Origin: JAICLL01 sp035252155
GTDB lineage: Bacteria > Planctomycetota > Planctomycetia > Pirellulales > JAICIG01
NCBI GenBank assembly: GCA_035252155.1
Contig: DATFDL010000214.1
Coordinates: 1-11,816, forward strand
Length of the DNA: 11,816 nt
Direction: 5' to 3'
This document shows positions 1 through 5,923 of this stretch, piece by piece. The notes beneath the pieces are model-generated. The model searched no databases. It had not been told where the DNA came from and saw only the letters and a program-made list of their open reading frames with translations. The position numbers and the translations under genes are program-made. Every line of letters starts with the position of its first letter. Position 1 is the first letter of the stretch.

Positions 1-74
1 AGAGATTTGCCGTAAATCGGCCGGCAGATTACAACTAGGGTGGTCGAGACGGCGATACCTGATCGGTTTTGAGT

Positions 75-160
75 GTAGGGAACGGACTGCGTACCGTTCC
101 GTGAACTGCGAATCGGCCCTGCGCCGCCCCTCACGGAACGGCACGGAGTCCGTTCCCTAC
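75..160. repeat. 30-bp imperfect inverted repeat upstream of the epimerase gene
   Basis: The left arm (75-104) and right arm (131-160) are reverse complements at 28 of 30 positions, with a 26-nt spacer. Each arm runs from GTAGGGAACGG at the outer end to CCGTTCCGTGA at the inner end. The element ends about 33 bp before the epimerase start. It has no following T-run, so it does not look like a simple terminator. It could be a dispersed palindromic repeat, a small non-autonomous element, or the terminator of a gene to the left. The structure is seen directly; the role is unknown. Confidence 0.8.
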
Positions 161-192
161 AGACGTCGAATTGAAGCAATCTTAAAAAACGC

Positions 193-1140
193 ATGCGTAC
201 TTTTCTTGTGACCGGCGGGGCGGGCTTTATCGGCTCGCACATCGCCGAAGCCCTGGTGCGGCGCGGCGACCAGGTGCGAGTGCTCGACAACCTCAGCACT
301 GGCCATCGCTCCAACCTCGATGTCTGCCGGGGCAAGGCCGAGCTGATCGTCGGCGATTTGACCGATCCGGCCGCGGTGGCCCGCGCCGTGGCGGGCGTCG
401 ATTGCATCTTTCACGAGGCCGCCCTGGCTTCGGTCCCGCGCAGCGTCGAGGCCCCGCTCGACACGCACGCCGCCTGCGTGACGGGCACTCTCACGCTGCT
501 CGACGCCGCCCGCCGGGCCGGCGTACGCCGGCTGGTCTACGCGGCGTCGAGCAGCGCCTACGGCGATCGGCCCACGTCGCCCAAGCACGAGACCGATCTG
601 CCGGCCCCCATCTCGCCCTATGGCGCCGCCAAGTTGGCGGCCGAGCTCTACTGCCATGCCTTCACGGCCACCTACGGCTTCGAGACGGTGGCCCTGCGCT
701 ACTTCAATGTCTTCGGCCCCCGGCAAGATCCCAACAGCCCTTACTCGGCGGTGATTCCCCTCTTTCTCACCGCGCTGCTCGCCGGCAAACGGCCCACGGT
801 TTATGGCGATGGCGGGCAGTCGCGCGATTTCACCTTCGTGGCCAATGTGGTCCACGGCAATCTGTTGGCCGCCGATGCGCCGGGGGCCGCCGGCCGGGTG
901 TTCAACGTCGCCAACGGCCGCAGCACCAGCCTGCTCAGTTTGCTCAACCAACTCAATCGGCTGCTCGGCACGACCATCGAGCCCATCCACGCGCCGCCGC
1001 GGGCCGGCGACATCCGCGAGAGCCTGGCCGATATTTCGGCGGCCCGCGAGGTGTTGGGCTATGAGCCGCAGGTCGATTTCGAAGAAGGCTTGAAGCGGTC
1101 GGTCGGCTATTACCGCGAGCTTGTTGACGGTAAGCGGTAG
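193..1140 (+). CDS. WbpP-like NAD-dependent UDP-hexose/UDP-HexNAc 4-epimerase
   Basis: This is a 315-aa extended short-chain dehydrogenase, a normal length for the family. It should invert C4 of a UDP-sugar (UDP-GlcNAc to UDP-GalNAc, or UDP-Glc to UDP-Gal) using tightly bound NAD, in the cytoplasm, to supply surface polysaccharide synthesis. The Rossmann motif GGAGFIGSH spans residues 8-16. An acidic residue (D32) after the second strand fits binding of the NAD ribose. The serine run at 119-121 and the YxxxK pair Y143/K147 form the catalytic set. The stretches ALASVPRSVEAP, RYFNVFGPRQDPN and YGDGGQSRDF resemble the WbpP/Gne group, so an N-acetylated substrate is more likely than plain UDP-glucose. 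The ATG at 193 places the Rossmann motif at the usual distance from the N terminus, but no good Shine-Dalgarno precedes it. The gene appears monocistronic. The epimerase family is certain; the substrate is inferred. Confidence 0.93.
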   Translation: MRTFLVTGGAGFIGSHIAEALVRRGDQVRVLDNLSTGHRSNLDVCRGKAELIVGDLTDPAAVARAVAGVDCIFHEAALASVPRSVEAPLDTHAACVTGTLTLLDAARRAGVRRLVYAASSSAYGDRPTSPKHETDLPAPISPYGAAKLAAELYCHAFTATYGFETVALRYFNVFGPRQDPNSPYSAVIPLFLTALLAGKRPTVYGDGGQSRDFTFVANVVHGNLLAADAPGAAGRVFNVANGRSTSLLSLLNQLNRLLGTTIEPIHAPPRAGDIRESLADISAAREVLGYEPQVDFEEGLKRSVGYYRELVDGKR

Positions 1141-1150
1141 GATGCCGCAA

Positions 1151-1259
1151 TGTGGGACAGCCGCCCCCGGCTGTCTCGCGGTCGCCTTTGGCGACTACCT
1201 CACAGCCGGGGGCGGCTGTGCCACACCGACCACCCACAGCCGGGGGCGGCTGTGCCACA
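1151..1259. repeat. Three copies of a 24-bp GC-rich palindromic unit
   Basis: The unit ACAGCCGGGGGCGGCTGT followed by GCCACA occurs at 1202-1225 and 1236-1259 in direct orientation. A near-identical copy lies at 1151-1174 in inverse orientation, with one difference. Each core (CAGCCG, four C, CGGCTG in one orientation) is itself a 6-bp-stem hairpin. The first two copies face each other around a small hairpin, GTCGCC-TTT-GGCGAC (1181-1195), giving a nested cruciform. The block begins 10 bp after the epimerase stop. It resembles REP-like dispersed elements and could act as a bidirectional terminator or mRNA-end stabiliser between convergent genes. The repeat is certain; the function is inferred. 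Confidence 0.88.
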
Positions 1260-1292
1260 TCGGCTATGGCGCGCCGAGCCAAAACTTGCACC

Positions 1293-1365
1293 GGCACGGC
1301 GTCCATCGCGGCGATCACGCGCAGTGATGTCTGCACACCACGCGCGCCGCGATGGATGCCGTGGC
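1293..1365. repeat. 73-bp imperfect palindrome between convergent genes
   Basis: The arms 1293-1313 and 1345-1365 are reverse complements at 19 of 21 positions. The 31-nt centre contains a second hairpin, ATCAC-GCGCA-GTGAT (1314-1328). The palindrome lies 30 bp beyond the stop of the minus-strand PDZ gene, between it and the palindromic units behind the epimerase gene. RNA from either strand would fold into a long stem. A terminator or stabilising 3' structure for the PDZ transcript is plausible. No clear U-tract follows on either strand, so classical intrinsic termination is uncertain. Confidence 0.72.
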
Positions 1366-1395
1366 ACCCGGTGGGCGAAGGGCAGTTTACTAAAA

Positions 1396-2388
1396 CTAGT
1401 AGGCGCCGCCATCGTACAGGTTGGGATCGAGCGCCTGGTTGCGCTGCCGCACCGCCTGTCGCGCCGTCCGCGGCTGAGCGGGACCACCGTACGCCGGCCC
1501 GCCGTATCCTGGGGCGCCAGTATTCGGGCCGCCATACGCCGGATCACCATAGCCCGGGCCACCATAAACCGGGCCACCATACGGTTCGTTGTTCATCGGA
1601 CCTTGTGCCGGGCCGTAGTTGCCCGCCTGCATCGGCCCGTTCTGCTCGCCCAACACGACTTCGATGTTGCGGTCGCGTCCGTTTCGATCAATATCGAGCT
1701 GCACGGTGTCGCCAGGGTTATGCCGGGCGATCATCCGCGTCACATCGCGATACGAGTAGACTTCGCGGTCGTTAATCGCCATGATTTCATCACCCGGCCT
1801 GAGTCCGGCCTCTTGGGCGGGGCTGTCGGGCCGCACGCTCGAGACTCGTACAATGCCGTCGGGCGTTTCGCTCATGGTCACACCCAGGTAACCGCGCTGG
1901 CGCGGCGCGGGCGGAGGGTTGTTCGCAAAGTTGTTGCCGGCCGCCGGTCCGCCGGTCATGCCATAATTCGCCGGTCCACCATAAGCGCCCCGTCCATAGC
2001 CACCATTGTTGAAACCGCCGGCACCATAGCCGCCGCCCATTCCAAAACCGCCGGGGCCATAGCCGCCAGCGCCGTAGGCCGCGCCCGGGCCATAGTAACC
2101 ACCTCGGCCATACCCGCCACCGCCGTACCCCCCGCCATACGCGGGACCATACCCGCCCGGCCCATAATAGCCTTGGCCGTAATAGCCGCCGGGCCCGTAG
2201 TTGTTGTACCCATAGTTGCCGTAATTGCCGTAGTTGCGGGCGTCCCAACGGCCTTCGCTGCGCATTTCGCGTCCGGCGATCCGCCCTTGACGACGGAAGC
2301 TTTGCGCGGCCGCGTCACGGCTGGAACAAAATGCCAGTGCGACGAAGGCGACCGCCGCAACCATGAGACGAGACACAATACTGGACAT
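1396..2388 (-). CDS. Secreted single-PDZ protein with Gly/Tyr-rich flanks
   Basis: The protein has 330 aa. Residues 1-29 look like a signal peptide: a short basic start, a hydrophobic stretch at 8-20, and an AAAQ-type cleavage region. Residues about 52-144 are a low-complexity Gly/Tyr-rich segment built on YGPGG, GGYG and similar units. A PDZ domain follows at about 166-248, with carboxylate-binding-loop residues RGYLGV (165-170) and the core DSPAQEAGLRPGDEIMAIND (188-207). A second repeat tract based on YGGP spans about 256-303. No protease domain is present, so this is not a DegP-type serine protease. It is probably an exported binding or scaffold protein that recognises C-terminal or extended peptides. 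The start is set by AAGGAG (complement of 2395-2400) six bases before the ATG. The two-PDZ gene lies upstream on the same strand with a likely terminator between them, so each probably has its own promoter. The PDZ call is firm; the biological role is unknown. Confidence 0.88.
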   Translation of the reverse strand: MSSIVSRLMVAAVAFVALAFCSSRDAAAQSFRRQGRIAGREMRSEGRWDARNYGNYGNYGYNNYGPGGYYGQGYYGPGGYGPAYGGGYGGGGYGRGGYYGPGAAYGAGGYGPGGFGMGGGYGAGGFNNGGYGRGAYGGPANYGMTGGPAAGNNFANNPPPAPRQRGYLGVTMSETPDGIVRVSSVRPDSPAQEAGLRPGDEIMAINDREVYSYRDVTRMIARHNPGDTVQLDIDRNGRDRNIEVVLGEQNGPMQAGNYGPAQGPMNNEPYGGPVYGGPGYGDPAYGGPNTGAPGYGGPAYGGPAQPRTARQAVRQRNQALDPNLYDGGAY

Positions 2389-2719
2389 GGTTTGCTCCTT
2401 CTTTTTTTCGTGGTTTCAATTTTTCCGAACTGTTCCGCAAAATCCCCGGTCACGGCACGGCGTGCAGCCGTTATGCCATGAGCCGTTTTCTGAATCCGCC
2501 ACGGGGCGAGGAGACTCACGGCCGGGCGCGTTTGGTCGGCGGGCTACCACGCTGCGCCAAAAGATGCCAGCCGCGGCCCGTGCCGCAGGGCAATAACGCA
2601 GTTGCAATAAAACGAAAGGGACCGCCGGCGTACTCGGGCGAGCGAGATACGACGGCGGCCCACGGTCAATTTCCGCCCCAACGACGAGTCGTTCGCGATC
2701 GACTTAGTATACGATCGGC
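2389..2719. other. 331-bp gap between the two PDZ genes
   Basis: I see no convincing gene here on either strand; short open frames lack ribosome sites and recognisable protein features. The part next to 2388 must contain the promoter and leader of the single-PDZ gene, including its strong ribosome site, but I cannot assign a confident promoter. A small hairpin (ACGGC-GTGCA-GCCGT, 2457-2471) lies about 70 bp upstream of the start. The part near 2605-2661 holds the probable terminator of the two-PDZ gene. Confidence 0.6.
2604..2661 (-). terminator. Probable intrinsic terminator of the two-PDZ gene
   Basis: Read on the minus strand, GGGCCGCCG (complement of 2653-2661) pairs with CGGCGG-T-CCC (complement of 2618-2627) with one bulged base. 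An inner stem (CTCG/CGAG, extended by GTA/TAC around a bulge) continues the hairpin. The hairpin is followed directly by TTTCGTTTTATTGC (complement of 2604-2617), a T-rich tail interrupted by one C and one G. It lies about 60 bp past the stop at 2720. The structure fits rho-independent termination, although the loop is large and the U-tract is not pure. Confidence 0.58.
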
Positions 2720-3973
2720 CTAGTAGTTTTCGCCCCAGTCCTGCTGGTCCTGGTAGCGCCGGCCGTAGGTGCGGTTGTCGTAATAGGCGCCGCCCCGCCG
2801 CGTGTTGCCGGCCCCAGAGTTGTAGTCAGAGTTGTAGCCCTGACCGCCGTAGCTTTGATCACCATATTCGTTTTGGCCGTATCCGGGGTTGCCATACCCG
2901 CCCCGATTGGATGGCTGGTTCGATTGGCCATCGTAGTAGCCAGACTGGCCGCGGCGGCCGGTCCGATACGATCCTTGCGACGAGCTTTGCCGGCGCGACG
3001 CGAGCATCGCCTGAATGGTCCGCCCCCGGCCATTTCGCTCGATCCGCAACTCCACTTCTTCGTTCGGCGCCATCTGGGCCAAGAGTTGTCTCACGTCCTG
3101 AGTCGATTCGACGTCTTCATCGTCAATCGACACGATCTCGTCGCCGCGGCGCAGCCCGGCTTCTTCGGCGGGGCTGCCCGGCTCGACGCCGGTGATCCAG
3201 ACGCCGTCTTCATCGTTGGGATCGAGAAACACGCCCAGGTAGGTGCTGCCGGCGCGGTAACCCTCGCGATAGCGCTGGTTCTGCGCCGAGCCGCGCCCGC
3301 GCGAACCGCCCTGGCTAGAACCGCGATTGCCGTAGTTCTGCTGGCCGTAAAACTGGTCGTTGTAGTTGTTGTCGTCTTGCCACGTCTGGCGGTTTTGGCC
3401 TGACCACTGCCCTTGGTCGTCGCGAGGATAGCGCGATGACCGGATATATTGTCCCTGCTGCGCGTTGCCGCCGCGTTGTTGGCTAAACACCTCTTGCCGA
3501 GAGCCGAGGGCGGATTCGACGGTTTGACGCCGTCCATTGCGCAAAATGCCAATCTCGACGATCTCGTCTTCACCGGCCCGATCGAGCGCCTGCGTCACCT
3601 GTTGTACCGACGATACGCGCTGATCGTTGATGCTCAGAATTTCATCGCCACGCCGCAGACCGGCATCCTCGGCGGGGCTGTCGGGCATCACGCGGCGAAT
3701 CTCGAGCATGTTCGGCTGATTGTAGAACGTCACTCCCAGCGCCGGATGTTCGTTACGGCTGCGCCGCGATCGGCTTGACGACTGGCGCTCGTCGCGGTCG
3801 GCGTCGTCATCCTGATCGTCGGCGTCGTCGGCGTGCGTGTTGGCGCGGCCTGACCTGCTGGAGTCGGAGTTCTGGCGGGTTTGCCCGGGGGCTGCAGCGC
3901 CGGTCGCCAACCAAGCCAAAAGCGCTGCCGTGACGGCGATGGTGGGATTCAGCATACTCAACGTCTTTCGCAT
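2720..3973 (-). CDS. Secreted two-PDZ protein with Q/N/G/Y-rich linkers
   Basis: The protein has 417 aa. Residues 1-31 look like a signal peptide, with a hydrophobic core at about 10-28 ending near TGAAAPGQ. Residues about 38-75 are strongly charged, an Asp-rich run followed by an Arg/Ser-rich run. PDZ1 spans about 77-157, with HPALGV and SPAEDAGLRRGDEILSIND. PDZ2 spans about 244-326, with TYLGVF and SPAEEAGLRRGDEIVSIDD. The two domains are clearly related internal copies. They are joined by a Gln/Asn/Tyr-rich linker (about 165-240) and followed by a Gly/Tyr/Asn-rich tail (about 330-417). There is no catalytic domain. A near-ideal AAGGAGG (complement of 3981-3987) lies seven bases before the ATG. 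Like the neighbouring single-PDZ protein, it is probably an exported scaffold or peptide-binding protein; the two are likely ancient paralogues. The function beyond peptide binding is not known. Confidence 0.88.
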   Translation of the reverse strand: MRKTLSMLNPTIAVTAALLAWLATGAAAPGQTRQNSDSSRSGRANTHADDADDQDDDADRDERQSSSRSRRSRNEHPALGVTFYNQPNMLEIRRVMPDSPAEDAGLRRGDEILSINDQRVSSVQQVTQALDRAGEDEIVEIGILRNGRRQTVESALGSRQEVFSQQRGGNAQQGQYIRSSRYPRDDQGQWSGQNRQTWQDDNNYNDQFYGQQNYGNRGSSQGGSRGRGSAQNQRYREGYRAGSTYLGVFLDPNDEDGVWITGVEPGSPAEEAGLRRGDEIVSIDDEDVESTQDVRQLLAQMAPNEEVELRIERNGRGRTIQAMLASRRQSSSQGSYRTGRRGQSGYYDGQSNQPSNRGGYGNPGYGQNEYGDQSYGGQGYNSDYNSGAGNTRRGGAYYDNRTYGRRYQDQQDWGENY

Positions 3974-4374
3974 CGAACTTCCTCCTTAAAGCAAACATTA
4001 CCGCGGCGCGCAACGAGAACACCTCGCCTGCCGGCCCGGCAACGTTCAACGAAACTGCGATGGGGAACGCGGTCCAGCGCGGGCCGCCACGAAACAAGAA
4101 ACGCCCACCGTGGGCCGAAGAGAAGAGCAACTCGATCGCTCAGACTGCGACGATGCTATGCGCCCTGATTCCTGGGGCCGACCATGCGCTCCGCCATGAG
4201 CGTGGTGCCTGCAAGAATACGCGCGCACCCCGGAGATGTCAATCAGGGTTCGCAGAGGGTTCAGGGTTCAGTACGCGCAAGCGGAGAATTATCCACTGTC
4301 CGACGTTCACCGCAAAATTCTGAACCCTGAACCCTGAACCCTTCCTCGGCACGGCAAGTGCTACTCCGCAAGAT
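3974..4374. other. 401-bp gap between the divergent two-PDZ and HTH-like genes
   Basis: This interval separates a minus-strand gene from a plus-strand gene, so it must hold promoters for both. The minus-strand ribosome site lies at 3981-3987. I see no promoter close to consensus. Open frames crossing it have unnatural composition and no recognisable domain, and I reject them as genes. The right part (4243-4343) is occupied by the inverted heptamer repeat listed separately. Nothing else is recognisable. Confidence 0.55.
4243..4343. repeat. Telomere-like heptamer repeats in inverted orientation
   Basis: AGGGTTCAGGGTTCAG at 4256-4271 is exactly the reverse complement of CTGAACCCTGAACCCT at 4320-4335. 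The right side carries a third CTGAACC unit, ending near 4343. A degenerate extra copy, CAGGGTT, sits outside the left arm at 4244-4250. The unit is the 7-mer TGAACCC. The arms flank 48 nt, and the short match AGAATT/AATTCT extends the pairing inward. The right arm ends about 30 bp before the ATG at 4375 and may lie in the leader of that gene. The structure is certain; its origin (small mobile palindromic element or regulatory structure) is inferred. Confidence 0.85.
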
Positions 4375-4698
4375 ATGTCTGTCTCAAACCCGATCAGCAC
4401 ATTGCCGCAAACCACCGATCCGGCGGCCCATGTCAATGCGGTGCGGCCAGCAGCCGAGCCGCCCAGCCATGTGCAGCATGATTCTGTCTCGCCCGAGCAA
4501 GTCGCGCCGTGGCCGAAGGTCGAAGTCGAACAACAACATATCGACCGCCGTCGATTGATCGCCCAGCTTCTGAAGAATCATCCGCAAGCGACGCCCGACG
4601 ACATCGTCAAACTGCTAGCAGATCGCCACATTCAGGTCTCGGCCGCGCTGGTGCTTGCGGAGCTTGGGCGCACTCGTGAGTCAGGCTCTTCGGCCTGA
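4375..4698 (+). CDS. Small HTH-like protein of unknown function
   Basis: This is a 107-aa protein. Residues 1-50 are Pro/Ala/Ser-rich and probably disordered. Residues about 55-98 form a compact helical segment, running from DRRRLIAQLLKNHP through ATPDDIVKLLADR to IQVSAALVLAELGR. The pattern (helix, 'HPxATPxDIV' helix, short turn with VS, then a recognition-like helix) resembles a helix-turn-helix or winged-helix fragment common in short planctomycete proteins. I cannot name a family. No signal peptide or membrane segment is seen, so a cytoplasmic DNA-binding or adaptor protein is likely. The only ATG in frame is at 4375, and no good ribosome site precedes it. The DUF4142 gene begins 131 bp downstream on the same strand. 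Composition and a sensible amphipathic pattern favour a real gene, but the evidence is weaker than for its neighbours. Confidence 0.6.
   Translation: MSVSNPISTLPQTTDPAAHVNAVRPAAEPPSHVQHDSVSPEQVAPWPKVEVEQQHIDRRRLIAQLLKNHPQATPDDIVKLLADRHIQVSAALVLAELGRTRESGSSA
4681..4698 (+). terminator. Hairpin overlapping the stop codon of the HTH-like gene
   Basis: TCAGGC (4681-4686) and GCCTGA (4693-4698) form a perfect 6-bp stem around TCTTCG, and the final three bases are the TGA stop of the upstream gene. No T-run follows, so it is a weak terminator candidate. It could instead stabilise the 3' end or reduce read-through into the DUF4142 gene. Confidence 0.4.
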
Positions 4699-4815
4699 CT
4701 ATCGTGTGGAAGCCGAGTGGAAGCTAGCGAAATTTGCGCGGCAACGATTTGGCATGCCGAATGCACGACGGCCCCGTTCGCTCAAGCAGCGATTTCGTAG
4801 TTTTTCTGTTTCAGA

Positions 4816-4824
4816 AAAGGAGGT
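4816..4824 (+). promoter_or_regulatory. Strong ribosome binding site that fixes the DUF4142 start
   Basis: AAAGGAGG, preceded by another A (4816-4824 region), lies six bases before the ATG at 4830. A small AT-rich hairpin, TTTTCTG-TTT-CAGAAAA (4802-4818), abuts it and could modulate access. This site rules out the in-frame ATG at 4734, whose extra 32 residues would also bury the signal peptide. Confidence 0.8.
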
Positions 4825-4829
4825 CGGTT

Positions 4830-5672
4830 ATGCGTCAAGGGAACCGGTGGTTCATGGCCGCGGGCGTTTTTGGTCTGGGCATCATGTTCGTGTGCAGCGC
4901 CCTGGCCCAGCAAGCAGATACGAACAACTCGAATGCGGGCCGCCGCGGCCAGCCGCAATCGGCGGCGCCACGGACCACGACACGCGGCGCGCCGGCCGAC
5001 TTTGACGGCGCGGGTCAAAACGAGCGACACACCGTGCGACGTGCCACCGCCGACTATGGTGAATTCGCCCATACCGATCAGCAATTGGCCGCCTGGCTGC
5101 TGGTCGACAACCGCGGCGAGATCGCCTTGGCCCAGTTGGCTCAGGAGAAGACGTCGAACTCCGACGTTCGCGACTTTGCCCAACACCTGATCGACGACCA
5201 CTCGAAGATGGTCGAGAAGCTCGAACAGTTCGCGGGCACACGGCGGCGGACGCGCGGCAATGACAACCGCGCGGCAACGAACCGCCGGCCCCAGTCCGCC
5301 ACCGCCGAGTTTGCCGGCGGGCAAGCCCGATCGTCGGCGGGCCTGAACTTTGTTCGTCTCAAGCAGCAGCTTGGCCAGCAATGCCTCGCCAGCTCGAAGC
5401 AAGAACTGGAGCAAAAAGACGGCAACGAATTTGACGAATGCTATATCGGCATGCAGATCGCCAAGCACATGGAGATGATCGACACGCTGAAAGTGTTCAG
5501 CCACTATGCGTCGGAGAATCTCGACCAGGTGATCGAAGAAGGCGAGGACACCTCTCAAGAGCATCTCGACCGAGCCAAGAAGTTAATAAAAGAGTTGACC
5601 TCCGACAGCCATTCGCAGAAGCGAGATTCCGAGAAGCGAACGTCCAGCAAGCGCGAGTCGGAAACACGCTGA
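4830..5672 (+). CDS. Secreted DUF4142-family protein
   Basis: From the ATG at 4830 the protein has 280 aa. Residues 1-27 are a clear signal peptide (MRQGNRW, hydrophobic core, CSALAQQ), so it is exported to the periplasm or surface. Residues 28-80 are polar and low-complexity. The DUF4142 helical domain spans about 82-256: DQQLAAWLLVDNRGEIALAQ, then SDVRDFAQHLIDDHSKMVEKL (about 111-131), and later FDECYIGMQIAKHMEMIDTL (201-220) and EHLDRAKKLIKEL. These blocks fit the ferritin-like four-helix pattern of the family, including the typical AxxxxxDH. About 40 Arg/Asn/Gln-rich residues (135-172) are inserted between the helix pairs. The C-terminal tail (257-280) is Lys/Arg/Glu/Ser-rich. The biochemical function of DUF4142 is unestablished; it is often linked to envelope stress settings. 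Family assignment is confident, the role is not. Confidence 0.87.
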   Translation: MRQGNRWFMAAGVFGLGIMFVCSALAQQADTNNSNAGRRGQPQSAAPRTTTRGAPADFDGAGQNERHTVRRATADYGEFAHTDQQLAAWLLVDNRGEIALAQLAQEKTSNSDVRDFAQHLIDDHSKMVEKLEQFAGTRRRTRGNDNRAATNRRPQSATAEFAGGQARSSAGLNFVRLKQQLGQQCLASSKQELEQKDGNEFDECYIGMQIAKHMEMIDTLKVFSHYASENLDQVIEEGEDTSQEHLDRAKKLIKELTSDSHSQKRDSEKRTSSKRESETR

Positions 5673-5724
5673 CGCTAATGGCGGCCGTAGGTCGTTTGAT
5701 TGGGTAATACGATTTGGCATGGCC

Positions 5725-5752
5725 GGCCTTTGGGGAGCGCGCCCCAAGGGCC
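5725..5752. terminator. Strong GC-rich hairpin downstream of the DUF4142 gene
   Basis: GGCCTTTGGGG (5725-5735) pairs with CCCCAAGGGCC (5742-5752) over 11 bp with a single G-T wobble, around the loop AGCGCG. It starts 52 bp after the DUF4142 stop. No U-tract follows, so it may be a rho-assisted or structural 3' end rather than a classical intrinsic terminator. Confidence 0.5.
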
Positions 5753-5767
5753 GCCATCGCCAGATAT

Positions 5768-5874
5768 GGAAAGTCAGGATTCAAAATGCAAAGGTGAAAA
5801 TATAAAATGGCACGCGTGCGGAGGCCGGCACCGGTTTGTCGGATTTGACTTTTACATATTGCATTTTGACTTCC
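5768..5874. repeat. AT-rich imperfect inverted repeat
   Basis: TCAAAATGCAA (5781-5791) is the exact reverse complement of TTGCATTTTGA (5859-5869). The outer ends GGAAAGTCA (5768-5776) and TGACTTCC (5867-5874) also match, with a short insertion in the left arm. Inner pairing continues imperfectly. The centre contains the 10-bp palindrome GCACGCGTGC (5810-5819). The AT-rich arms stand out sharply from the GC-rich surroundings, which suggests an inserted element rather than native spacer. Confidence 0.68.
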
Positions 5875-5888
5875 ATGGACAACCGGTT

Positions 5889-5917
5889 TTGTCCGTCCGG
5901 TGCGGCTGTGGTATAAT
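5889..5917 (+). promoter_or_regulatory. Sigma-70-like promoter predicting a leaderless mRNA
   Basis: A perfect TATAAT (5912-5917) is preceded at exactly 17 bp by TTGTCC (5889-5894), four of six matches to the -35 consensus. Transcription should start about seven bases beyond the -10, at or next to the ATG at 5924, leaving essentially no 5' leader. Consistent with this, no Shine-Dalgarno lies before that ATG. The motif is seen; start-site use is inferred. Confidence 0.68.
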
Positions 5918-5923
5918 GGCGTG

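Noticed and set aside
157..990. 277-aa minus-strand open frame
   Set aside because: It is antisense to the epimerase gene, whose motifs are unmistakable; the composition is a Gly/Ala/Arg shadow.
1151..1259. CRISPR array
   Set aside because: Copies are in mixed orientation, the two direct copies are only 10 bp apart, and no cas-like gene is present.
1396..2388. DegP/HtrA-like protease
   Set aside because: PDZ domain only; there is no trypsin-like domain and no GNSGG motif in this protein or in the neighbouring two-PDZ protein.
1150..2481. 443-aa plus-strand open frame
   Set aside because: It lies antisense over the single-PDZ gene, which has a signal peptide, PDZ domain and strong ribosome site. 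The plus-strand protein is an Ala/Arg/Ile-rich mirror with no domain; GC-rich codon bias keeps the antisense frame open.
4060..4323. 87-aa plus-strand open frame in the 401-bp gap
   Set aside because: It covers the heptamer repeat, has no ribosome site and reads as unstructured Arg-rich sequence.
4734..4829. Longer N terminus for the DUF4142 protein
   Set aside because: A strong ribosome site and a clean signal peptide both point to the ATG at 4830.
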